Assembly: GCA_902806375.1 (NCBI GenBank)
Contig: CADCWK010000197.1
Location: 1-5,366, forward strand
DNA length: 5,366 nucleotides
From: an uncultured Thermomicrobiales bacterium
GTDB lineage: Bacteria > Chloroflexota > Chloroflexia > Thermomicrobiales > UBA6265
Direction: 5' to 3'
In this document: in pieces, positions 1 to 5,252 of the stretch
Layout: each line of letters opens with the position of its first letter
Position numbering within the stretch: the first letter of the stretch is position 1
The notes under the pieces: generated by a model
What the model saw: only the letters and a program-made list of their open reading frames with translations
Database searches by the model: none
Told to the model about the DNA's origin: nothing
Translations under genes and position numbers: made by a program

Positions 1-1079
1 TGCTGACCAGAGGCGTTCCGGTCGGTTAGCCCGAGCATCCGCCCGGTCGCGGTAGGCAGGTTCGGGGTCCGTTCGCCGCCGAAGTAGGGCAGGAGGAGCA
101 GACCGTCCGCACCGGGCGCCATCGCCGACGCGGCCGACAGCGCGGCGTCCCGGTCCATCCCGACCGATGCCGCGACGAGGTCGACGACGCGGGTGCAGTT
201 GATCATGCAGGCCAGCGGCAGGAACCGTCCGGTGGCGTCGGCGAACCCGCAGACCTCGCCACTCGCGTCCTGGGTCGCCCGGTCGGCGACGGTGAAGGCC
301 ACACCGCTCGTCCCGAGGCTGATGACGAGCTCGCCGGGTTCGGCGCCGATCCCGGCGGCGGCGGCGGAGTTGTCGCCCGACCCGGCGCCGACCGGGATGC
401 CGGCTGGTAATCCGAGCGCCGAAGCGGCGTCGTCGGTCAGGTGACCAGCGACCTCGTCCGGTCCGACGACCACGGGCAGCGCCAGGCGGGCAGCCGTCTC
501 CGAGCTCGACGCGAGGGCGAGCAGGTCGGTCCGGTAGGTCTCGCTGATCGAGGACCACCAGCCGCTGCCGGACGCCTCGCCGCGGTCAGTGGTGAGCCGG
601 CCGGTCAGCCGGAGATTCAGGTAGTCATGCGGCAGGCAGATCGCCTCGACCCGCCGGAGGAGATCGGGATCGGAGCTGGCAAGATGGGCCAGTTTGGTGA
701 TGGTGATCGAGGGGACGAGCCGCGTCCCCGTCTCGGCGGCGAAATCGGCCAGTCCGTTGAGCCGGTCGGCGTCCGCGGCCGAGCCCGTATCGTTCCAGAG
801 CGGGGCCGGCATGACGGGGCGGGAATCGGCGTCCAGGGCGACGAAGCCGTGCTGCTGGGCGTCGACCGCTATGCCCCGCACCTCGATGTCCGGACCGGCA
901 GCCGCCACCGCCTCCCGGACCGCTAGGATCAGTGCCTCCCACCACATCTCCGGTCGCTGGGTGGTATCGCCCGAATGGGGGGCGCGACCCTGGCCGAGGA
1001 CGGAGCCACTCGCCAGGTCGACCACCAGCGCCTTGACCGACTGTGTGCCAGAGTCGATCCCGATCACGACCGGTGTCAT
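1..1079 (-). CDS. xylB: Xylulokinase-type FGGY carbohydrate kinase, 3' end beyond window
   Basis: Predicted to phosphorylate D-xylulose to xylulose 5-phosphate with ATP in the cytoplasm, feeding the pentose phosphate pathway. I translated the minus strand: 359 codons are visible, and FGGY xylulokinases are usually about 480-500 aa, so roughly the last quarter is missing. The start reads MTPVVIGIDSGTQSVK, the N-terminal phosphate-binding strand with D9. AVDAQQHG contains H77, in the sugar-contacting position that is MHG in E. coli XylB. PLWND (W95-D97) follows. GSGDNSAAA carries D236, aligned with the catalytic base of XylB (D233). SLGTSG (254-259) is the ATP-site motif and PYFGGERTP (331-339) is typical of xylulokinases. 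The ATG at 1079-1077 is preceded by AGGAGG (1089-1084). It is divergent from the isomerase at 1291. Family assignment is firm. The exact sugar (xylulose versus another ketose or polyol) is inferred, and no xylA is visible. Confidence 0.9.
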   Translation of the reverse strand, partial: MTPVVIGIDSGTQSVKALVVDLASGSVLGQGRAPHSGDTTQRPEMWWEALILAVREAVAAAGPDIEVRGIAVDAQQHGFVALDADSRPVMPAPLWNDTGSAADADRLNGLADFAAETGTRLVPSITITKLAHLASSDPDLLRRVEAICLPHDYLNLRLTGRLTTDRGEASGSGWWSSISETYRTDLLALASSSETAARLALPVVVGPDEVAGHLTDDAASALGLPAGIPVGAGSGDNSAAAAGIGAEPGELVISLGTSGVAFTVADRATQDASGEVCGFADATGRFLPLACMINCTRVVDLVAASVGMDRDAALSAASAMAPGADGLLLLPYFGGERTPNLPTATGRMLGLTDRNASGQ

Positions 1080-1083
1080 ACGT

Positions 1084-1089
1084 CCTCCT
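1084..1089 (-). promoter_or_regulatory. Shine-Dalgarno of xylB
   Basis: The minus strand reads AGGAGG followed by ACGT and the ATG at 1079. This is a perfect core match with a short 4-nt gap, and it fixes the xylB start. It lies directly downstream of the 10-bp tandem repeat. Confidence 0.75.
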
Positions 1090-1117
1090 GGGGGCTGATT
1101 GGGGCTGATGGGGGCTG
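1090..1117. repeat. 10-bp tandem repeat, about three units, in the xylB 5' leader
   Basis: On the plus strand the unit GGGGCTGAT(T/G) starts at 1091, 1101 and 1111; the third copy keeps only GGGGCTG. Read towards xylB it is CAGCCCC(C/A)AT repeated, ending against the AGGAGG ribosome-binding site. The period of 10 is close to one helical turn, so all copies would face the same side of the DNA. Function is unknown; it could be an operator array, a C-rich leader element or a slippage tract. Confidence 0.7.
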
Positions 1118-1128
1118 CGTGGGCATCG

Positions 1129-1164
1129 AGGCGACCGGGCCGTGGCGCGACGCTATGGTCGCCT
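1129..1164. repeat. Inverted repeat, 8-bp perfect arms
   Basis: AGGCGACC at 1129-1136 is exactly complementary to GGTCGCCT at 1157-1164, with 20 nt between the arms. It lies in the xylB/isomerase divergent region, just downstream of a possible minus-strand -10 (1172-1177). It could therefore be an operator dyad or a stem-loop at the 5' end of the xylB transcript. An 8-bp arm can occur by chance in GC-rich DNA. Confidence 0.45.
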
Positions 1165-1171
1165 GTCGGAC

Positions 1172-1177
1172 ATCATA
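1172..1177 (-). promoter_or_regulatory. Possible -10 element for xylB
   Basis: The minus strand reads TATGAT, matching five of six bases of TATAAT in an otherwise very GC-rich region. At a 17-nt spacing the upstream hexamer is TCATCC, a poor -35. Transcription would start near 1165, giving a leader of about 85 nt that contains the inverted repeat and the tandem repeat. This rests on one hexamer. Confidence 0.3.
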
Positions 1178-1220
1178 CGACCTGCCAGCCGGACGGATGA
1201 CCGGGCCGTCCATCGGCTAC

Positions 1221-1270
1221 GCTGCCGGTCGCGAAGGTGAGCCGAGGCCATCTGCAGCCGACCGGCCAGC
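1221..1270 (+). repeat. Imperfect inverted repeat before the isomerase ribosome-binding site
   Basis: GCTGCCGGTC (1221-1230) can pair with GACCGGCCAGC (1260-1270) apart from one bulged C. The loop is 29 nt, and the right arm ends where the Shine-Dalgarno region starts (1271 onwards). A competing pairing of GCTGC (1221-1225) with GCAGC (1254-1258) is also possible. It may be an mRNA hairpin in the leader or chance complementarity. Confidence 0.3.
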
Positions 1271-1273
1271 GAG

Positions 1274-1282
1274 AGAGGGTGA
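1274..1282 (+). promoter_or_regulatory. Shine-Dalgarno deciding the isomerase start
   Basis: AGAGGGTGA matches seven of nine bases of the consensus AGGAGGTGA, 8 nt before the ATG at 1291. No comparable site was noted before the in-frame ATG at 1237, which favours the shorter 357-aa product. Confidence 0.6.
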
Positions 1283-1290
1283 CTGGAACG

Positions 1291-2364
1291 ATGTGGTATC
1301 CGCTCAAGATGACGTTTCACACCCGGCACTACACCTTCGGTGAGCGGCTGATCGTCGATCGGCTCGGCAAGCGTGGGCTCCCCGCTGAGGGGCGAGTCGC
1401 GGAGACGTGGGAGATCAGCGACTACGGTGAGACCAGCGGGGTCGTCCGCAACGGCGACCTGGCGGGCCGGACCCTGCACGACCTCGTCGTCGAGTATCCG
1501 GACGACCTGGTCGGGCAGGGCTGGCGCGGCGCGGCGTTCCCGCTCCTGGCGAAGTTCCTCGACGCCAGCCACCTGCTGCCGATCCATCTCCACGCCGACG
1601 ACGAGACCGCGGCCCGGAAGTATGGCCAGCCCAACGGGAAGACCGAGGCGTGGCACATCCTCGACTGCGCCGACGACGCGTCGGTGCTGGTCGGCGTTCG
1701 TCCCGGGCTGGACCGCGCCACCATCCGGCGGGCGCTCGCCGAGGAGCGCTGGGACGACGTGCTGCTGCGCCACCCTGTTCGGCCGGGCGAGACGGTCTAC
1801 GTGCCGGGTGGCGTCCTGCACACCTTCGGTCCCGATACGGTCATCTTCGAGATCCAGCAGACATCCGATCTCGGCCAGACAGCCATGCGGGCCGACAACG
1901 ACGGCCAGCCGTTCACCCCTGAGCAGCGGGAACGCAACCTCTCCGAGCTCATGGACGAGCTGCGCGTGGACAGCCTGCCGAAGCCAGTCCATGGCCTGAC
2001 CCGCTACGTGGGTCCGGTCCGGATCGTCGTCGGCTGCGCCGGACCGCACTTCGCGCTCGAGCGCTGGAACCTGGCGGTCCCGTTCGACGTCCCGGCCCGG
2101 CCTGACCGCTGCCTGACCCTGACCAACCTGGGCGATCCGGTCGCGATCGCGTGGGACGGCGGTGTCGAATTGCTCGGCCGGGCGGAGTCCTGCGTCATCC
2201 CGGCGGCGATGCCCGCTTTCCGGCTTGTCCCGGATGGCAAGGCGGTCATCCTGGCCTGCTTCGTCCCGGACTTCCCGCGGGACATCATCGACCCGCTGCG
2301 GGCCGCGGGTCATACCGACGCCGAGATCGCGACGCTCGGGGACGTGCCGCTCGGCGGTCACTAG
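1291..2364 (+). CDS. manA: Class I mannose-6-phosphate isomerase (cupin)
   Basis: Expected to interconvert mannose 6-phosphate and fructose 6-phosphate with a bound divalent metal such as zinc in the cytoplasm, linking mannose or GDP-mannose metabolism to glycolysis. The 357-aa product shows family landmarks in order: AETWEISD (37-44), SGVVRNGDLAG, the metal motif LPIHLHADDE with H99 and H101, KTEAWHIL with E119, and PGETVYVPGGVLHTFG with H177, followed by FEIQQTSD (186-193). R200 lies where the family has an active-site arginine. The first ligand is usually Gln (QVHP); here it is His, and the Pro is Ala. I chose ATG 1291 because AGAGGGTGA (1274-1282) sits 8 nt upstream and family proteins start close to it. 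An in-frame ATG at 1237 would add 18 residues. It is divergent from the kinase and convergent with the aminotransferase. Substrate is inferred; another aldose or aldose-phosphate is possible. Confidence 0.87.
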   Translation: MWYPLKMTFHTRHYTFGERLIVDRLGKRGLPAEGRVAETWEISDYGETSGVVRNGDLAGRTLHDLVVEYPDDLVGQGWRGAAFPLLAKFLDASHLLPIHLHADDETAARKYGQPNGKTEAWHILDCADDASVLVGVRPGLDRATIRRALAEERWDDVLLRHPVRPGETVYVPGGVLHTFGPDTVIFEIQQTSDLGQTAMRADNDGQPFTPEQRERNLSELMDELRVDSLPKPVHGLTRYVGPVRIVVGCAGPHFALERWNLAVPFDVPARPDRCLTLTNLGDPVAIAWDGGVELLGRAESCVIPAAMPAFRLVPDGKAVILACFVPDFPRDIIDPLRAAGHTDAEIATLGDVPLGGH

Positions 2365-2378
2365 GCGATGACTAGGCG
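2360..2378. repeat. Duplicated ACTAGGCG holding both convergent stop codons
   Basis: ACTAGGCG occurs at 2360-2367 and again at 2371-2378, separated by ATG. The first copy supplies the TAG stop of the plus-strand isomerase (2362-2364). The second supplies the minus-strand TAG stop of the aminotransferase (2374-2372). Only 7 bp separate the genes and no hairpin terminator is visible between them. Confidence 0.6.
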
Positions 2379-3595
2379 GAAGTCACCAGGTGTTCGAGGC
2401 GTTCGGCCAGCTGGTCGCACTCCGTCTCCGTCGTGAGGTAGTGCAGGCTGGCCCGGACGACCGAGGTTAGCCCCCGCTGCTCCATGTCGTAGCGGGTACT
2501 GGTGATCTCGGAGGTGCTGACGTTGATCCGGTCGGTGGCCAGGGCCCGCTTGACGGCGACGGTGTCGTGGTCGTCGATGGTAAAGGTCACGATCGCTCCC
2601 TGGGTCTCGCCGATGTCCTGGACCGTCACGCCACGGATGGCGGAGAGGCGGTCGCGCAGGCCCGCGGCCCGCGGCCGGACCGTCGCCCAGACCCGGTCGA
2701 TGCCGAGGTCCAGCGCGTAGTCGACCGCGGCGCCGAGACCCAGCACCGCCGCGACCGGCCGTTCCCAGTTCTCGAAACGGACCGCGCCCGGAGCGACCGC
2801 GTACGAGTCGGTCGACGTCCATGTCGCCGCGTGGTTATCGAGGAAGGTCGGCTCGAGCCGGTTGGCGAGATCGTCGGCGACGTACAGGAAGCCGCGCCCA
2901 CGCGGGCCACGCAGGTACTTCCGGCTCGTCGCCGACAGGGCATGGCAACCGATCGCGGCGACGTCGATCGGCATCTGGCCCACGGTCTGGCAGGCATCGA
3001 GGAGATAGACCGCGTCCGAACCACTCTCGGACAGGACACGACCGATGGCTTCCGCAGGCTGGACGAGTCCGCCGTTGGTCGGCATGTGCGTGATGGCGAC
3101 GAGGCGGACCCGGTCGTCCAGCATCCCGCGGAGCGCCTCGGTGTCGATCTCCCCGGACGGACCGTTGGGGATGACCTCGACGGTGACGCCGCGCTTCGCC
3201 ATCTGGAGCAGCGCGATCACGTTGCTGCCGTACTCGCTGGCCCCGGTCAGGATGCGGTCGCCGGGCCGGAACGCCAGGCTGTAGAACAGCATGTCCCAGG
3301 CACGGGTGGCGTTCTCGACGATCGCGACCTCGGAACGGTCGGCGTTGATGAGCCGGGCCACCGAGTCGTACACCGCCATTGACTCGCTGGTCCGGATCGC
3401 CGCCGCCTCATAGCCGCCGATCTCGCTCTCGAGCCGTAGGTGGTCGATCATGACCCGGAGCACCGGGTCAGGCGTCGGGGAATCTCCGGCGTGATTGAAG
3501 TGCACCACCTGCTGGCAGGCAGCCGTCTCGTCGCGTAGCCGGGCGATCTCGTCATCGGCGAGTGGCCTGCCGGGTACGGTCGTCGGGTCGATCAT
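2372..3595 (-). CDS. PLP-dependent class V aminotransferase-fold enzyme (cysteine desulfurase/lyase superfamily)
   Basis: A 407-aa fold type I PLP enzyme, full length for the family. HFNHAGDSPTPDPV (32-45) is the N-terminal substrate-loop motif and ESEIGGYEAA follows. ENATRAW (94-100) gives the phosphate-binding turn. ITHMPTNGG (168-176) is present, and LLDACQTVGQMPID carries D200, which pairs with the pyridine nitrogen, and Q203. SATSRKYLRGPRG contains the Schiff-base lysine K226. R381 in VVRASLHYLTTETE is the expected carboxylate-binding arginine. The loop where SufS/CsdA enzymes hold their persulfide Cys (about 360-375) has no Cys, so it is not a standard cysteine desulfurase. Relatives include isopenicillin N epimerase-like, EgtE-like and selenocysteine lyase-like proteins; I cannot name the substrate. 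Start ATG 3595 has GGAGA (3605-3601) 5 nt upstream. It is probably co-transcribed with the small gene 38 bp upstream. Confidence 0.85.
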   Translation of the reverse strand: MIDPTTVPGRPLADDEIARLRDETAACQQVVHFNHAGDSPTPDPVLRVMIDHLRLESEIGGYEAAAIRTSESMAVYDSVARLINADRSEVAIVENATRAWDMLFYSLAFRPGDRILTGASEYGSNVIALLQMAKRGVTVEVIPNGPSGEIDTEALRGMLDDRVRLVAITHMPTNGGLVQPAEAIGRVLSESGSDAVYLLDACQTVGQMPIDVAAIGCHALSATSRKYLRGPRGRGFLYVADDLANRLEPTFLDNHAATWTSTDSYAVAPGAVRFENWERPVAAVLGLGAAVDYALDLGIDRVWATVRPRAAGLRDRLSAIRGVTVQDIGETQGAIVTFTIDDHDTVAVKRALATDRINVSTSEITSTRYDMEQRGLTSVVRASLHYLTTETECDQLAERLEHLVTSA

Positions 3596-3633
3596 CCAGG
3601 TCTCCAGCAGGGGCGGACACCCCGGGCGGCCGG

Positions 3634-4077
3634 CTATCGATCGTCCGGACTATCCGGCGGATTGGTCGCCTCAGCATACGACGAGCGGGGGGAGGTCGCC
3701 TCACCGTCGATCGTGCCGGTCCGGTCGGACAGCCGCTCGCTCTGCTCGCCCGGTGCCTTGTCCCCAAAGCCCCAGGCATCGTCGGGGCGGGGCGTGAAGC
3801 TACCGAGGCGCATCAGGGCCGCCATCTGCTGGTCCATGGGCTGGTCGCCCAGCAGGACCTCGGCGAGCTGTTGCGCCTGCTTGCTGTCGACGCGGCCATC
3901 GGGACCGAGCTGGAACTCGCCACGGAGCGCGTTATGGACCCGCTCCTCCGCGACATCGAACGCTCGCGCGACGGATGGCGCATCGAAGGTCTCGCCGATC
4001 CCCTGCGTCTCTCCGGCGGCTGGCCGTCCCTGCTCCGTCGCTTCCATGCCGTGGGCCAGGCGCTCGCGGTCATTCAT
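3634..4077 (-). CDS. Hypothetical protein with helix-turn-helix-like segment
   Basis: A 147-aa acidic, Cys-free soluble protein that I do not recognise as a named family. Visible parts: a charged N-terminus (MNDRERLAHGMEATEQG); residues 31-54, FDAPSVARAF then DVAEERVHNALRGEF, which resemble a helix-turn-helix or MerR/sigma-like helical pair; a second helix, DSKQAQQLAEVLLG (64-77); another, MDQQMAALMRLG (81-92); then a Gly/Pro/Asp-rich, probably disordered tail from about residue 98. There is no signal peptide or membrane segment. GAGGAG (4092-4087) directly abuts the ATG at 4086 but lies 9 nt before the ATG at 4077, so I chose the latter; starting at 4086 adds MTG. It precedes the class V aminotransferase gene by 38 bp on the same strand, so it may be a regulator or partner of that enzyme. 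Coding looks real because of codon phase, the good RBS and segmental amphipathic helices; the role is unknown. Confidence 0.7.
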   Translation of the reverse strand: MNDRERLAHGMEATEQGRPAAGETQGIGETFDAPSVARAFDVAEERVHNALRGEFQLGPDGRVDSKQAQQLAEVLLGDQPMDQQMAALMRLGSFTPRPDDAWGFGDKAPGEQSERLSDRTGTIDGEATSPRSSYAEATNPPDSPDDR

Positions 4078-4086
4078 GCCGGTCAT

Positions 4087-4092
4087 CTCCTC
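4087..4092 (-). promoter_or_regulatory. Shine-Dalgarno of the small hypothetical gene
   Basis: The minus strand reads GAGGAG. It touches the ATG at 4086 with no gap, too close to serve it, but is spaced 9 nt from the in-frame ATG at 4077. It therefore decides that start. Confidence 0.6.
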
Positions 4093-4170
4093 GGTGGGCC
4101 AAATCGATCCTCGGTTCGACGGATGCAGGTGTCATGCCCACCATCCAGTCGGCGCTGGAGGGTCGCGTCC

Positions 4171-4301
4171 GGGGGAGGTGAGATCGATGGTGGCCGCGTC
4201 CTTGCCACGCGAGTCGGGATGAGGATGGTCGGGTCTCGCGGCCCGCGACGGTACCGTCACCGCTGATGCGACGTCCCGACTGTCAGGCACGCCCGAGGTG
4301 A
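4171..4301 (+). other. Chain of three overlapping mini-ORFs leading into RNase Z
   Basis: GGGGGAGGTGA (4171-4181) is a strong ribosome-binding site 5 nt before the ATG at 4187. That ATG opens an 11-codon ORF, MVAASLPRESG, ending TGA at 4220-4222. Its stop overlaps the ATG of a second ORF (ATGA, 4219-4222), MRMVGSRGPRRYRHR, which has six Arg in 15 residues and ends TGA at 4264-4266. That stop overlaps a third ATG (TGATG, 4264-4268) for MRRPDCQARPR. The third ORF ends TGA at 4299-4301, inside the RNase Z Shine-Dalgarno and 3 nt before its GTG. The arrangement would allow stepwise translational coupling. Two of the frames are also open far upstream, so chance is a serious alternative. Confidence 0.25.
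4236..4258. promoter_or_regulatory. Two touching palindromes upstream of RNase Z
   Basis: TCGCGG-C-CCGCGA (4236-4248) is a perfect 6-bp dyad around one base. GACGGTACCGTC (4247-4258) is a perfect 12-bp palindrome sharing two bases with it. Both lie 47-69 nt before the RNase Z start. As RNA each would form only a 4-bp stem, so a dimeric protein site fits better, but GC-rich DNA gives such dyads by chance. Confidence 0.3.
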
Positions 4302-4303
4302 TC
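4295..4303 (+). promoter_or_regulatory. Shine-Dalgarno supporting the RNase Z GTG start
   Basis: GAGGTGATC is an uninterrupted nine-base match to the complement of the 16S rRNA 3' end, with its GAGG part 6 nt before the GTG at 4305. It supports the GTG start over the internal ATG at 4336, which would remove the first beta strand. Confidence 0.65.
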
Positions 4304-4304
4304 C

Positions 4305-5213
4305 GTGATCGATCTGTTGCTGCTCGGCAATGGTGGGATGCAGCCGCTGCCCAACCGCTGGCTGTCCAGTCTGCTGGTCCGGGTTGACGGCTCGCTGGTG
4401 CTGTTCGACTGCGGCGAGGGCACGCAGATCCCGATGAAGCAGTTCAAGTGGGGGTTCCGTCGGCTGGCGGCGATCTGTCTGACTCACCACCACGCCGACC
4501 ACGTCGCCGGCTTGCCGGGCATCCTCCACAGCGTCGCCAACGCCGGACGCACCGAGCCGCTGCGGATCTTCGGCCCGCCCGACACGGGCCGCATCGTCGC
4601 CGGGCTCAGGGTCATCGCGCCCGATCTCCCGTACGCGGTCGAAGTCGTCGAACTCGGCGAGGATGAGCAGTTCGACCTGCCGTCCGGGCTCAGGGGCCGC
4701 GTCCGGTTCGGGGAGCACACGCTGCCCAGTCTCGCGTACCGGGTCGACCTGCCCCGGGCCCGGCGTTTCGATGCTCGCCGGGCGACGGAACTGGGCATCC
4801 CGCAGGATCTCTGGGGACCGCTGCAGCACGATGGTCAGGTGGAGTGGGCGGGAAGGTTGGCCACCGGCGAAGACGTCCTTGGGCCCGAGCGGCGGGGCGT
4901 GTCCTTCGCTCTGGTGACGGACACCCGCCCGGTCCCGAGCCTGGTCCCGTTGATCGACGGGGTCGACCTGCTGGTCTGCGAGGCGACGTACTCCAACGAC
5001 GACAAGCTGGAGAAGGCTCACCGCTGGGGGCACATGTCATACCGTGAGTCAGCCGAGCTGGCCCGCGATGGCCACGTCCGGCAACTATGGCTGACTCACT
5101 TTGGCTCCGGCAACCCGGACCCGGAAGCGGACCTGCCCAACGCGACGAACGTCTTCCCGGACACCATCGCCGGGTACTCCGGGTTGACGACCTCGCTGCG
5201 GTTCGGGGATTGA
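4305..5213 (+). CDS. rnz: Ribonuclease Z (tRNA 3'-processing metallo-beta-lactamase)
   Basis: Expected to cut pre-tRNA just after the discriminator base so that CCA can be added, in the cytoplasm. The 302-aa product matches the usual short RNase Z length (about 300-310). Visible motifs: the N-terminal strand MIDLLLLGNGG with WLSSLLVRVDG; FDCGEGTQ (34-41); the two-metal motif THHHADH with H61, H63, D65 and H66; FGEHTLPSLAYRV with H138; VTDTRP with D206; EATY; HMSYRESAELA with H243; and LTHFGS with H265. These correspond to the zinc ligands and catalytic histidine of B. subtilis RNase Z. Odd point: the canonical ending THxSxRY is replaced by THFGSGNPDPEADLP, a variant I recall in other RNase Z-like proteins. 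The start is GTG, in a strong RBS context. It is convergent with the MurA-like gene. A related metallo-beta-lactamase with another RNA or small-molecule substrate is less likely. Confidence 0.9.
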   Translation: MIDLLLLGNGGMQPLPNRWLSSLLVRVDGSLVLFDCGEGTQIPMKQFKWGFRRLAAICLTHHHADHVAGLPGILHSVANAGRTEPLRIFGPPDTGRIVAGLRVIAPDLPYAVEVVELGEDEQFDLPSGLRGRVRFGEHTLPSLAYRVDLPRARRFDARRATELGIPQDLWGPLQHDGQVEWAGRLATGEDVLGPERRGVSFALVTDTRPVPSLVPLIDGVDLLVCEATYSNDDKLEKAHRWGHMSYRESAELARDGHVRQLWLTHFGSGNPDPEADLPNATNVFPDTIAGYSGLTTSLRFGD

Positions 5214-5252
5214 TCCAGGGGTCCTGCGTCCCGTCGGACGACTCGGCTGGAC

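Noticed and set aside
851..862. AQQHG in xylulokinase instead of GQMHG as an active-site anomaly
   Set aside because: QQHG forms are, from memory, common in xylulokinases of high-GC bacteria, and the key His77 and Asp236 are kept.
193..926. Plus-strand frames at 193-444 and 441-926
   Set aside because: They lie opposite the xylulokinase, whose motifs run unbroken through the same DNA.
1237..1290. Earlier in-frame ATG adding 18 residues to the isomerase
   Set aside because: No good Shine-Dalgarno was noted before it. The extension MSRGHLQPTGQRERVTGT is unlike the family N-terminus, and ATG 1291 has a well-spaced site.
1153..2361. 402-codon open frame antisense to the isomerase
   Set aside because: It covers the isomerase almost exactly on the other strand, is rich in Arg/Asp/Val repeats with no recognisable motif, and is explained by GC-rich third positions of the real gene.
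2567..3382. 271-codon plus-strand frame inside the aminotransferase
   Set aside because: Antisense shadow of the aminotransferase, with low-complexity Arg/Asp/Gly composition and no family motif.
4107..4135. Possible minus-strand promoter ATGACA - 17 nt - GAGGAT before the small hypothetical gene
   Set aside because: The -35 is fair, but the -10 matches only three of six bases, which is not distinguishable from background.
3562..4266. 234-codon plus-strand frame across the small hypothetical gene
   Set aside because: It starts inside the aminotransferase and runs antisense through the small gene, which has the better ribosome-binding site and plausible helices. Only its final 15 codons are discussed, as a mini-ORF.
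4257..5033. 258-codon minus-strand frame opposite RNase Z
   Set aside because: Antisense shadow; RNase Z on the plus strand has all catalytic motifs.
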